64,000 nucleotides of DNA, from assembly GCA_041483135.1 (NCBI GenBank), contig JBGPFE010000007.1, positions 1 through 64,000 on the forward strand, written 5' to 3'. The position numbers were made by a program, and so were the translations under genes. Each line of letters begins with the position of its first letter. Position 1 is the first letter of the stretch. Origin of the DNA: PALSA-1004 sp041483135. Lineage in GTDB: Bacteria > Pseudomonadota > Gammaproteobacteria > Burkholderiales > SG8-41. This document shows, one piece after another, positions 9,115 to 17,281 of the stretch. The notes under the pieces are model-generated. The model saw only the letters and a list, made by a program, of their open reading frames with translations, made no database searches and was not told the origin of the DNA.

Positions 9115-9855
9115 ATGAGTTTCGAATCATCTGCGATCGTCCGTCGCTTGTCAAATTGGCACGCTGCATTTTTGAACATCTGCGCGAAAATTAATCATCT
9201 TGCGCTGCCGCAGCAATGCCTGCTGTGCACCGCTCCAGCCATGGCGCGGCCGCTCTGTGCCGACTGCTACGCGCGCCTGCCGTGGCTCACGTCAACTCAC
9301 TGTCCGCAATGCGCGCTGCCGACCAGCGACGCGCGCGTCTGCGGCGCGTGCATTGCCAGGCCACCGCGCTTTGACGGCGTCACCGCAGCGTTTGCCTATG
9401 CCTGGCCGCTCGCGCCGCTGATCCATCAATACAAGTACGCAGGCAACCTCGCGCTCGCGCAATTGCTGGCGCGGGCGCTGAACGAACGACTTGCCGGCGG
9501 CGTCGATCTCATCGTCCCGATGCCGCTCGCGCCCGCGCGATTGCGCGATCGCGGCTTCAATCAGGCGCTGGAAATCGCGCGCGTCGTGAGCCGTCTGACC
9601 GGCGTGCCGCTCGCCGCCAATGCGTGCCGGCGCGTACGCGACAGCGTGCCGCAAGCGGCGCTGCCATGGAAAGAACGCGCGAAGAACATTCGCGGCGTAT
9701 TTGTCTGCGACGCCGATCTGACCGGTATGCGCGTCGCCGTCATCGACGACGTGATGACGACCGGGGCGACGCTCAATGAGCTCGCGCGCAACCTGCGCAA
9801 GGCGGGAGCGGCCGGAATTCAGGGGTGGATGGTGGCGCGGACGCTGAGAAGCTAG
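9115..9855 (+). CDS. comF: ComF family phosphoribosyltransferase-like protein
   Basis: This 246-residue ComF/GntX family protein has an N-terminal zinc-ribbon-like region with paired cysteines (CLLC, CADC, CPQC, CGAC between residues 38 and 82). A type I phosphoribosyltransferase fold follows, with the PRPP loop VAVIDDVMTTGATL near residue 210. In competent bacteria ComF acts in DNA uptake; its biochemical role is not settled. It diverges from bioB as in many proteobacteria. The stop TAG (9853-9855) directly abuts a long heptamer repeat array. Confidence 0.85.
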   Translation: MSFESSAIVRRLSNWHAAFLNICAKINHLALPQQCLLCTAPAMARPLCADCYARLPWLTSTHCPQCALPTSDARVCGACIARPPRFDGVTAAFAYAWPLAPLIHQYKYAGNLALAQLLARALNERLAGGVDLIVPMPLAPARLRDRGFNQALEIARVVSRLTGVPLAANACRRVRDSVPQAALPWKERAKNIRGVFVCDADLTGMRVAVIDDVMTTGATLNELARNLRKAGAAGIQGWMVARTLRS

Positions 9856-9989
9856 CTATCAGCGATCAGCGATCAGCGATCAGCGATCAGCGATCAGCGA
9901 TCAGCGATCAGCGATCAGCAAGGATCAGAAACGATTTTGCCGCTGCCGGTTCAAGCTGATGGCTGACCGCTGAAAGCTGATCGCTGCAC
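9853..9989. repeat. Heptamer-arm inverted repeat element, copy C (comF-mshN gap)
   Basis: The left arm is the most regular array in the window: about nine tandem AGCGATC units from 9860 to 9919. The right arm (9955-9986) carries inverted units (GCTGATG, GCTGACC, GCTGAAA, GCTGATC). The element fills the convergent gap exactly between two TAG stop codons, that of comF and that of mshN (9989-9991, reverse strand). Confidence 0.85.
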
Positions 9990-11284
9990 TACTGCAATTG
10001 CTTCAGCCGCTGGTCGACGAACGCCTGCAGGTCGGGATTGAGCGTGTTGGTTGCTTTGGCGCGGCGGAACGCGTCCTGCGCCTCGCTGTTGCGGTTCAAC
10101 GCCTGCAGTGAAATGCCGAGGCCCATCAGCCACACGCCCGACCCCGGCGCCAGGCGCAGCGCCGCCTGGTAGTGGTCGACCGCATCCTGGTGGCGCGATT
10201 GGCGTTGGAGCAGCGCGGCGAGGCGCGCCAGATAATCGGGGCTGCCGAGCGCAGCCGGCTCGGTCTTTTGCAGCGTCTCGATCGCGCCCGCGATATCGCC
10301 GCGCTCGTATTGCAGGCCCGACAGCGCCATTGCGAATACCTGCTGGTTCGGGTTGAGCTTGAGGCCTTCCTGCAGCACCTGCTCGGCTTCGCCGTTTTTC
10401 TTCGCCTCCAGCAACAAGCCGAACAAGCCATGGCGAGCGCCGGTGTGCCCCGGAGAGTACTCGAGCGCACGCCTGAATCCTTCCTGCGCTTCCGCGAGCC
10501 GGCCCTGACCGAGTAAATTCGCCGCGTCCCGGTATTCGTTCTCCGCGAGCTGCGATGGCGTAAGCTGCTGCGAGCGTTTGTCGATTTGGGGGTTGGCAAG
10601 CGCTGTCTGAACGCGGCTCTCCGGCACAACCTCGACGGTTTTAGGTGCCTGCACAGCAACCGGTTGCGGCGCATGCGTGGAAGCGGGCGTTGTTTTCGGC
10701 GTGGCAACCGCCTCGCTAGCGGCAATAGCGGCTTTGACTGGTGCCACTTTTGGCGCCGCAGGCGCGGGTTTGGACGCCACCGGTGCGGCAGCGATCACCG
10801 CGGCGGTAGCAATAGGCGGATTGACCGGCGGTTTTGCGGCTGCTGGCACCGCAACCTGTGCTTTCGGCGCTTTGTCCGCTGCTTTCGCCTGCTTCGGTTG
10901 CGACACCGGCTTGGTCGTCACCGCTTTCGGTTCGGGCGCCGGTTGCGCGGCGGGTCTGGTTTCAGCCGCGGGCACTTTTTCAAGCTCAAGTGCGAGGCGA
11001 GGCGCTGGAGACTGAACCGTCAGCGGCGGTTCCACAGCGGGGGTAGCCGGTGGAGCCTGCACTTGCGCCACGGGTACCGGCTGCGATGGCAGCGGCCGGT
11101 TGTTGAGTTGCCACGCAAGAGCCGCGATCAGCGCCACCGCGACGCCGATGCCGAGCAGCCACCATGGCGTGCCGGATTTTTCCGCACGCGGCAGCGCACG
11201 CACCTGATTTGGCAGTCCACCGCGCTCGGCGCTCGACGCCCGGCGCTTCTCGAGGTCCCGCAGCATCTCGTTGATAAGGCTCAT
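9989..11284 (-). CDS. mshN: MSHA biogenesis protein MshN (TPR protein)
   Basis: This 431-residue inner-membrane-anchored protein is the last gene of the MSHA pilus locus. A short cytoplasmic start (MSLINEMLRDLEKRRAS) is followed by a membrane helix at about 44-63, a long proline/alanine/lysine-rich spacer (about 65-225) and C-terminal tetratricopeptide repeats (about 245-430, e.g. AEAQEGFRRALEYSPGHTGA). This architecture is typical of MshN, and the position after mshL-mshM fits. Its molecular job in pilus assembly is not well defined. Confidence 0.85.
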   Translation of the reverse strand: MSLINEMLRDLEKRRASSAERGGLPNQVRALPRAEKSGTPWWLLGIGVAVALIAALAWQLNNRPLPSQPVPVAQVQAPPATPAVEPPLTVQSPAPRLALELEKVPAAETRPAAQPAPEPKAVTTKPVSQPKQAKAADKAPKAQVAVPAAAKPPVNPPIATAAVIAAAPVASKPAPAAPKVAPVKAAIAASEAVATPKTTPASTHAPQPVAVQAPKTVEVVPESRVQTALANPQIDKRSQQLTPSQLAENEYRDAANLLGQGRLAEAQEGFRRALEYSPGHTGARHGLFGLLLEAKKNGEAEQVLQEGLKLNPNQQVFAMALSGLQYERGDIAGAIETLQKTEPAALGSPDYLARLAALLQRQSRHQDAVDHYQAALRLAPGSGVWLMGLGISLQALNRNSEAQDAFRRAKATNTLNPDLQAFVDQRLKQLQ

Positions 11285-11300
11285 GCGCGGCCTGCTACGG

Positions 11301-12188
11301 TTACTTGAAAATCATCCAGCCGACGCCGCCGGCCGACGCGAGCAACATCGCGAATCCCAGCAGCCACCAGCGCTTCCGCCGCGCCGTCGGCGTATCGCTC
11401 GCGGCGGTACGCACATGACGCGGTGTCGCCTGCTGCACACCCTCGCCGTAAGCCAGCAGCATCGCCTTGTGCGACAACACGTTCACCAGCCGCGGAATGC
11501 CGCCGCTTGCCTGGTGCAGCGCGCGCACCGCCGACTTGGTGAAAAGGCGGTTACCACGATAGCCGGCGACCCGCAGCCGGTGCGCAAGGTAGTAGTCCAG
11601 CTCGTCGCGCGCGAGCTCGCCGAGGCAGTACTGAAAAGTGATGCGCTGGCGCAACTGGCGCACCGACTCCTGCGCGAGTTTGTCGTCGAGCTCGGGCTGG
11701 CCGAACAGCACCACCTGCAACAGCTTGCGCTTTTCGGTTTCGAGGTTGGTCAGCAGGCGCAGCGCCTCCAGGCTTTCGATCGGCATCGCCTGCGCCTCGT
11801 CGAGGCACAACACCACCGATTTGCCCTGCCCGGCCAGATCGAGCAGCGCCTGCGTGAGCCCCTTCAGCAGATGGTGCTGGTCGCTTTCCTTGGCGAGATT
11901 GACACCGAGCTCTTCCGCGAGCGCGAGCAGGAGCGTGCGCGGCTCGAGATACGGGTTCGGGATGTAGGCGGATGCGTACGTGTCGTCGAGCGTCGCGAGG
12001 AACTTGCGGCACAGCAGCGTTTTGCCGGTGCCGACTTCGCCCGTGATCTTGATGAAGCCCTCGCCGTTCTTGACTGCAACCAGCAGCGTATTGAGCGCCT
12101 CCTGATGACTCGCGCACGCGTAAGCAAAGCTGGTGTCCGGCGTGATGCCGAACGGCAGCTCCTGCAAACCGAAATGGGATTGATACAT
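11301..12188 (-). CDS. mshM: MSHA biogenesis protein MshM, ExeA-type AAA ATPase
   Basis: This 295-residue AAA ATPase is related to ExeA/GspA. The start MYQSHFGLQELPFGITPD is the conserved ExeA-like N-terminus. Walker A is GEVGTGKT (about 51-58), Walker B VVLCLDEAQAM (about 125-135), and a C-terminal membrane helix lies at 274-293. Such proteins are thought to help insert or remodel peptidoglycan around the secretin. A heptamer array ends at the base before its ATG, so no Shine-Dalgarno sequence is seen. Confidence 0.88.
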   Translation of the reverse strand: MYQSHFGLQELPFGITPDTSFAYACASHQEALNTLLVAVKNGEGFIKITGEVGTGKTLLCRKFLATLDDTYASAYIPNPYLEPRTLLLALAEELGVNLAKESDQHHLLKGLTQALLDLAGQGKSVVLCLDEAQAMPIESLEALRLLTNLETEKRKLLQVVLFGQPELDDKLAQESVRQLRQRITFQYCLGELARDELDYYLAHRLRVAGYRGNRLFTKSAVRALHQASGGIPRLVNVLSHKAMLLAYGEGVQQATPRHVRTAASDTPTARRKRWWLLGFAMLLASAGGVGWMIFK

Positions 12189-12318
12189 GCTCAGTTGCGG
12201 GTTGCGAGTTGCGAGTTGCGAGTTTTGAATCTGAGGATTGACGCCAACCTTGCCGCGAGGTCAGTGAAGTCGGACCCGACTCGAAACTCGAAACTCGAAA
12301 CTCGAAACTCGATTTTTC
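12189..12318. repeat. Heptamer-arm inverted repeat element, copy D (mshL-mshM gap)
   Basis: The left arm (12190-12227) has GAGTTGC units and the right arm (12283-12314) has four perfect GAAACTC units. A spacer of about 55 bases lies between. It fills the whole mshL-mshM gap inside the operon. Confidence 0.8.
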
Positions 12319-12321
12319 CGG

Positions 12322-14157
12322 TCACTTCTTGTCCCTGGCCGCGGGCTCGGGACGCCGCATGTTCTGAATGCGATCGGTGACTTCCTGCCCCTGCTGCTGC
12401 CACGCGGCTTCGCCTTTGATGACGGTGGTTTTCAGCAGGATCACGAGTTCGCTCTTGTTGAGCGCCCGGTTGCGGCTGCCGAAGATGCTGCCCAGGAACG
12501 CCGACTCGGTAGTGCCCGGAAGACCCGAATTGGTGTTGATCTGCTGCTGTTTCATCAGGCCGCCGATGGCGGCAATGCTGCCGTCCCGCACGCGCACGAT
12601 GGTATCGCTTTCGTTGACGTTGCTCGACGCAAGCGGCAGCGTGATGACGCCCAGCGTGCCGAGATTGAGCGTTTTGGTCTTGTCAGTGACCAGGCTCACC
12701 GACGGGTGGATGTGCAGCGTGATCTGGTCATCGTCGGAAATCTGCGGCGTCACATCCAGCGCGATGCCGGAGAAAAACGGCGCCACCGTGATTGTCGGCG
12801 ACACCGTCGTCGACGTGCCGCTGGCGGTGGTGGTGGTCGAAACGTTGGTGACGAAGAATTCGTCGGTGCCGACCTTGATCACCGCTTTCTGGTTGTTGAG
12901 CGTCGCGATGCGCGGGCTCGACAGCACATGCACCGTGCCCTGCGACTCGAGAAAGTTGAGCAGCGCGGCAAAATTGCTGGTCTGGAATGCGAGCCCGAAA
13001 ATCGACGCCGGAGTGCTGGCGCCCGACTGCAGCGCGCTGGTGATGGCACCGACCGACCCGGCAATCGTCGGATTGAGTGGATCGGGCGTAATCGGGGTGG
13101 AAGTCGCCGGATCGATCGAAATCGTCGAACCCGGCAGCAGCGCGCCGTCGGGGCCGCGTGCGGTGAACGATTGCAGCGCGCCGTCGGTGCGCAACGTGGT
13201 GCCCGGTTGGATTACGCCGCCGCCGAAGCGGCTGTTGGGCCCGGTCCTGAACGCCGCCCAGTTGATGCCGGTCGAATATTGATCGGACAACGCAACTTCT
13301 ATGATTTTCGCTTCCAGCATCACCTGGCGCTCGACCACGAGCGACATCGCTTTCAAGTACTGCTCGACCGCGCGCAGCTCGTTCGGCAGCGCGCGCACCA
13401 GGATCACGCCCGCGGTCGGATTGACTACGACACTGCGGCCGCCCTCGCTGCCTATGATGGAGGTGATCGAGTCGTGGATTTCGGTCCAGAAATCGTTGTT
13501 GGTCGTGGTGGTGACGCGGCTGCTCTCGATCGACTGCGCGGTGGTGCCGCCGGTGGCGCCCGCTATCGGCAACGACGTGGGGGTCGGAGTAGCGCCGGGT
13601 ATCTGCGGTTGGGGTGGGGCGCTGAACGACGGCGTCTGGATCGAACCCGAGGTCACGCGCACGTCGGCGCGGCCGACGCGGCGACCGGCCAGATAATTCA
13701 CCTGAAAGAGGCGCGTTTGTATCGTCACCGGCTGAATGTAAATGCGCGTGCCCTGGACCTTGTATTCGTAGCCGTAGAGCTCGCGGATCGCCTCCAGCGC
13801 CTCATTCATGGTCACGTCTTTGAGATTGACCGAGATCGTTTCCTTGATGTCGGGATGGACCAGCATGCTGTAACGCGTGCCGGATACCAGCGCCATGAAT
13901 ACCTGGTTGGCCGGTGCATTGTTGACGTTAAGGTCGAAGCGCGGTTCGACCAGCTTGCCGGCCTTCGGCATTTCCACCGTCAGCGGCGGCAGCAGTGCCT
14001 GGCTTACGGCTGCCGGCTGCGCCGGCTTGGCGCGACCCTGCGCCGCCTGCTTGAGATCGGAATCGATCTGCCCCTGGACCGCGTCTTTCTTGAACAACTT
14101 CGACTCGCACGCGGTCAGGCTCAGCGCCAGAAAAGCAATCAACAGAATATTTCTCAT
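12322..14157 (-). CDS. mshL: MSHA outer-membrane secretin MshL
   Basis: This 611-residue secretin forms the outer-membrane channel for the MSHA pilus. The N-terminus is a lipoprotein signal (LLIAFLALSLTAC, cysteine near 18). A secretin/TonB short N-terminal (STN) domain follows (about 70-130, containing NVNNAPANQVFMALVSG), then N-domains rich in Ser/Thr/Pro. The C-terminal secretin beta-domain contains VLSSPRIATLNNQKAVIKVG and DGSIAAIGGLM. Length fits the PilQ/GspD family. It follows mshK by 17 bases. A 584-codon antisense open frame across it is only a shadow. Confidence 0.93.
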   Translation of the reverse strand: MRNILLIAFLALSLTACESKLFKKDAVQGQIDSDLKQAAQGRAKPAQPAAVSQALLPPLTVEMPKAGKLVEPRFDLNVNNAPANQVFMALVSGTRYSMLVHPDIKETISVNLKDVTMNEALEAIRELYGYEYKVQGTRIYIQPVTIQTRLFQVNYLAGRRVGRADVRVTSGSIQTPSFSAPPQPQIPGATPTPTSLPIAGATGGTTAQSIESSRVTTTTNNDFWTEIHDSITSIIGSEGGRSVVVNPTAGVILVRALPNELRAVEQYLKAMSLVVERQVMLEAKIIEVALSDQYSTGINWAAFRTGPNSRFGGGVIQPGTTLRTDGALQSFTARGPDGALLPGSTISIDPATSTPITPDPLNPTIAGSVGAITSALQSGASTPASIFGLAFQTSNFAALLNFLESQGTVHVLSSPRIATLNNQKAVIKVGTDEFFVTNVSTTTTASGTSTTVSPTITVAPFFSGIALDVTPQISDDDQITLHIHPSVSLVTDKTKTLNLGTLGVITLPLASSNVNESDTIVRVRDGSIAAIGGLMKQQQINTNSGLPGTTESAFLGSIFGSRNRALNKSELVILLKTTVIKGEAAWQQQGQEVTDRIQNMRRPEPAARDKK

Positions 14158-14174
14158 CCCTGTTTCCTTGGGGG

Positions 14175-14747
14175 TTATTTGTTTGTTCTGCTGCGTTTGC
14201 GGACCGTCTTTTGCGGCACCGGTACCGGTGGTTTAATCGGTTTCATCTCCACACCAGGATACATTTTCAATGTGTCGGTGCCGGTCGCCGAGCGCAGCAC
14301 GACTTCGCTCTCGGTGATTCTGATGACGCGTGCATCGCCGTATTTGCCGCCGAGCTTGACCGTTTCGCCGCCGATGATCGCCGAGCGCGCGGTGGGCGTT
14401 ATCATCACGCTTTGCAGCACCGGCCCGATCGCCGCGCCGTCGGTGGAATCGGTCGAATAAATCCCGGCCGCCGGGCGGGTCGGGTCATTCAGGATCTGGG
14501 CGCCGCCGCAAAGCGGCCAAGCCGTCAGCATGGCCGCAGCAGCAATCGCAGCGGCAACCAGTTGCGAGTTGATGACCGGCAGTTTCGAGTTTCGGGTTTC
14601 GAGTTTCGAGTTGATGGCGGGCGCTTTCGAGTTGCGGGTTGCGAGTTTCGAGTTAACGGCTACAGCACGAGTAACGAAGGATTTGCGCCGCCCAAACTCG
14701 CAACTCGCAACTCGCAACCCGCAACTCAAGATTCGCAGTTTGTTCAT
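14175..14747 (-). CDS. mshK: MSHA biogenesis protein MshK, with repeat-derived N-terminal insertion
   Basis: This is probably a periplasmic MshK (190 residues from the ATG at 14747, which overlaps the mshJ stop as ATGA). The conserved part begins after a signal-like segment (AAAIAAAAMLTAWPLCGGAQ) with ILNDPTRPA and continues GGETVKLGGKYGDARVIRI, resembling PilP/MshK proteins that contact the secretin. Residues about 5-65 (NSKLATRNSK, INSKLETRNS and similar) are translated heptamer-repeat DNA, so the signal peptide is displaced by some 60 residues. Whether the long form is exported, or translation starts later, cannot be told from sequence. Confidence 0.72.
   Translation of the reverse strand: MNKLRILSCGLRVASCEFGRRKSFVTRAVAVNSKLATRNSKAPAINSKLETRNSKLPVINSQLVAAAIAAAAMLTAWPLCGGAQILNDPTRPAAGIYSTDSTDGAAIGPVLQSVMITPTARSAIIGGETVKLGGKYGDARVIRITESEVVLRSATGTDTLKMYPGVEMKPIKPPVPVPQKTVRKRSRTNK
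14569..14740. repeat. Heptamer-arm inverted repeat element, copy E (inside mshK)
   Basis: Arrays of GAGTTTC/GAGTTGC units at 14569-14613 and 14626-14655 are followed by a spacer of about 37 bases and an inverted CAACTCG array at 14693-14739. The element is larger and more complex than other copies, possibly two nested insertions. It is in frame with mshK. Confidence 0.8.
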
Positions 14748-15445
14748 ACTTCCAGCCATGCCTTGTCCAGGCTCAACGTGTAAATAGTCAGCGTCAGCGT
14801 CACGCGCGGATAGTCGCCGGCGCTCAAGCTCGCGCGCGACCAGAACATGCGCCACGACAGTTTTTCCAGGCGCGCCAGGTAATCGTACAGATCGGCATAG
14901 CTGCCCTGGACTGTAATCTGGACTCCGTGCTTGAAAACGTTGCTGTCGCTGGCTGCGGGCTTCTCGCTCGACTTTGGCGCCGGTGCGGCAGCGTCGGGTT
15001 TTTCCGCCTTGTCGCGCTTTTCAACCAGCAGCGTCACCGGCAGGGTGCGCATCGCAACCAACTGCAGGCGCGGGTTGCGCGTCAATACCTCCTGCAGCAA
15101 CGCGTTCATGCGTTGCGCCGGCACCAGGCTCTGCTGCATGTTCTTCAGCGTGTCGTCGATCTCCGTGATCTGGCGTTTGATATCGTCGCGCCGCACCCGA
15201 TTGGCCACGTCGGGATCGGCCCGCTTTTTCTCCAGTGCCTGAATCTTCAGCTGCAATGTCTGCAATTCCATCTGTTGTTGCGCCATCCTGGCAGCCAGCT
15301 CTTTTTTGCGCGCAACCGCTGGATCGATGAACAAAATGTTCATCACGAACACGGTGGCCGCCAGCGCTGCGGCAAACACCATCACCCGTTCGCGCAACGA
15401 CAGGGCGTCGATCCTGTCGGCATAGGTGCCCCACAGTTTCTTCAT
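14744..15445 (-). CDS. mshJ: MSHA biogenesis protein MshJ (PilO-like)
   Basis: This 233-residue bitopic inner-membrane protein has a cytoplasmic start (MKKLWGTYADRIDALSLRER), a membrane helix at about 22-42 and a coiled coil at about 46-95 (MAQQQMELQTLQLKIQALEKK). A periplasmic ferredoxin-like domain follows. This is the PilO/MshJ layout, which forms the alignment complex with PilN-like and PilM-like partners encoded just upstream. It overlaps both neighbours by 4 bases. Confidence 0.85.
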   Translation of the reverse strand: MKKLWGTYADRIDALSLRERVMVFAAALAATVFVMNILFIDPAVARKKELAARMAQQQMELQTLQLKIQALEKKRADPDVANRVRRDDIKRQITEIDDTLKNMQQSLVPAQRMNALLQEVLTRNPRLQLVAMRTLPVTLLVEKRDKAEKPDAAAPAPKSSEKPAASDSNVFKHGVQITVQGSYADLYDYLARLEKLSWRMFWSRASLSAGDYPRVTLTLTIYTLSLDKAWLEV

Positions 15446-16245
15446 CGCGCGCCCCCCTGCCCGGCGCCGGCTTTTGCCGCATCGAATGCCGCCGCCGGAT
15501 TGAGCGGCCCCAGCAGCGGCATCTCGGTTGCCGCGGACTTCGTCATCGGTCGCGGGCTGGCGGGAATGTCCATGGTCGAAATTGTAAATTCAAGGTAGCG
15601 CGGCGTCGCGGACTTCTGCTCTTTCGAGGCCTTCTGATCGGGCACGCTTTTATCCGCCTTCTGGCCGGCCTTGGGCAGGCTTGCGGCGTCCGGCGGCGGT
15701 TGATCGATGCGCATGGACGCGAACCGGCGGCCCTGCAGCGCTTTTTCCTGGTTCAGTTGTTTCAGATAGCTCGCCACCAGATCGGCACTCAGCGTGCGGC
15801 CCTGAATGGCGAGTTCATTGCCTCCCAGCGCGATGTCGAATCCCGTCAGCCACAGGCCGCTGATGATCTGGCGCGAAAAAGCGCGCATGTAATCGGAAAA
15901 ACCGCCGATATTGCCGACCGCGCCGCTTTTCAGGGCATCGATGATTTCCTGGCGGCCTGTCAACCTGGCATCGAGCGCCGCGACCTCCGCCTCGAGCTGC
16001 GCATTCGGTTTTCGCTTGGTAACTTCAGCCGTGAGTTTCTCGTGGTTCGCGGTGGCGTCCTTGTATGCTTGATCGGTGGCCCGCGCCTGCGTCTGCACGC
16101 CGCGCAGCTGATAGTCCTCATAAACCGCAACCAGCGCTGCAAGCGCGATTGCTATGCCGACGCCATACAGCATTGCGGTCGCCGAAGTATACGAGAACCC
16201 CTTCTTACGGAAGATCGGGTTGTATAGATTGATCTGCTGGCTCAT
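15442..16245 (-). CDS. PilN-like MSHA alignment-complex protein
   Basis: This 267-residue protein starts MSQQINLYNPIFRKKGF, the conserved PilN-type N-terminal peptide (INLYNP) that binds the PilM/MshI actin-like partner. A membrane helix follows (about 23-43), then a coiled coil and a periplasmic domain with a lysine-rich low-complexity stretch near residue 200. In Vibrio-type loci the equivalent is sometimes called MshI2 or treated as part of MshI. Overlaps of 4 bases with mshI and mshJ indicate tight coupling. Confidence 0.83.
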   Translation of the reverse strand: MSQQINLYNPIFRKKGFSYTSATAMLYGVGIAIALAALVAVYEDYQLRGVQTQARATDQAYKDATANHEKLTAEVTKRKPNAQLEAEVAALDARLTGRQEIIDALKSGAVGNIGGFSDYMRAFSRQIISGLWLTGFDIALGGNELAIQGRTLSADLVASYLKQLNQEKALQGRRFASMRIDQPPPDAASLPKAGQKADKSVPDQKASKEQKSATPRYLEFTISTMDIPASPRPMTKSAATEMPLLGPLNPAAAFDAAKAGAGQGGAR

Positions 16246-17189
16246 GCCGCCGCCGTTTCTTCGCCGCGCAATGCGGCACCGATCGTTTGCAGCAACTGCG
16301 ACTGGCGTTCAGGATGCTTGAGCTCGGGGATCGTCGGGAAATTCATCACCGCGCCGAGATCGACGGTCTCGACCGGAATGGAGATGTTGGGCGCGAGGTA
16401 TTGCTGCAACCCGGTATCCTGCGGCAACGGCGCCAGCAGCAACTTGGCGATCGGCACGTAGTTGTAATTGCGGTCGAAATTGTCGAGCGAGCGCTGCAGC
16501 TCGAGCGCGACGCGCTCGAAATTCTGATTGCGGCGCTCAGCGTCCGCTTCGCTCAATTGCGCGAGCGAGACTTCGATGCGGCGCGCCAGATAGAGCTCGC
16601 CGCCGCGCGTGAAAGTCAGGATGCCCTCCTTTTCGTAGAACGCCAGCATCGCGACGCCGCGTTCCGCGGGTTCGAACAACGCGGCGATGTTGCGCTGAGC
16701 GAGGTCGGGTATGTCGATCGCCTCGAGCGGGACAGCGGCTTCGTTGAACGGCTTGATGCAGTTTTCGATCACGCTGTTGCGCGCCGTCACCGCATACACC
16801 GAGTGACCGCGTGCCGGCGCGTTGCGGTCGACCGGAATATCGAGCACATCGACGGTTGCCGCATCGAGCGGATAGTCGATGATGTCCTTCACGCGCCAGC
16901 GCACCGCGGTTTTAAGCTCGGCGGCCGGCACGTTGGGCGCATCGACCTGATGCACTTGATAGTCGTCGCTTTTGAGCAACGTGGTGCAGCGGTACTGGTC
17001 GAGCGCGAGCTCCTTGCGCAGCCGCGCCAGGGTCTCGATGTCCGAGCCTTCCTTGCGGTAGGTATCGCACAACGCGATTTCCGGCTTGCGGTTCGCCGCG
17101 CGCTTGATATGCACCAGATCGACGCGATCCGGATGCAGGCCGAGCGCCAGCCACCCCGGCTGCCTTTTCCCCTTGGATAACCACCCCAT
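16242..17189 (-). CDS. mshI: MSHA biogenesis protein MshI (PilM-like)
   Basis: This 315-residue protein has the actin/FtsA-like fold of PilM. It begins MGWLSKGKRQPGWLALGLHPDRV and contains AVRWRVKDIIDYPLD, a characteristic PilM/MshI block. It is predicted to be cytoplasmic, recruiting the PilN-like protein encoded next. It is first in the mshI-N sub-operon, preceded by a plausible promoter, about 90 bases after the mshQ stop. Confidence 0.87.
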   Translation of the reverse strand: MGWLSKGKRQPGWLALGLHPDRVDLVHIKRAANRKPEIALCDTYRKEGSDIETLARLRKELALDQYRCTTLLKSDDYQVHQVDAPNVPAAELKTAVRWRVKDIIDYPLDAATVDVLDIPVDRNAPARGHSVYAVTARNSVIENCIKPFNEAAVPLEAIDIPDLAQRNIAALFEPAERGVAMLAFYEKEGILTFTRGGELYLARRIEVSLAQLSEADAERRNQNFERVALELQRSLDNFDRNYNYVPIAKLLLAPLPQDTGLQQYLAPNISIPVETVDLGAVMNFPTIPELKHPERQSQLLQTIGAALRGEETAAA

Positions 17190-17216
17190 TCGTCACACCC
17201 CAGTACAAACTGACTG

Positions 17217-17245
17217 AACCTAAATTAACGTGCCACAGTTGTCAA
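17217..17245 (-). promoter_or_regulatory. Putative promoter of the mshI-N sub-operon
   Basis: Toward mshI: TTGACA (17245-17240), a 17-base spacer, then TAGGTT (17222-17217). The -35 is perfect and the -10 is weak. Its position 28 bases before the ATG suggests that mshI-N can be transcribed independently of mshE-Q. Confidence 0.45.
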
Positions 17246-17281
17246 TCTTTGACGGCATCCCGTCGTCCCCGGACACAGCCC

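Noticed and set aside
9856..9925. Possible CRISPR array or microsatellite after comF
   Set aside because: The repeats are tandem 7-mers with no spacers and no cas genes nearby; they form one arm of a heptamer-arm element.
12191..12403. 70-codon frame between mshM and mshL (FRVSSFEFRV, NSQLATRN)
   Set aside because: It is only translated heptamer repeat with no start signals; annotated as a repeat instead.
12706..14460. 584-codon open frame on the plus strand
   Set aside because: It is antisense to mshL, rich in Arg/His/Asp as expected for a shadow frame of GC-rich coding DNA, with no recognisable domain.
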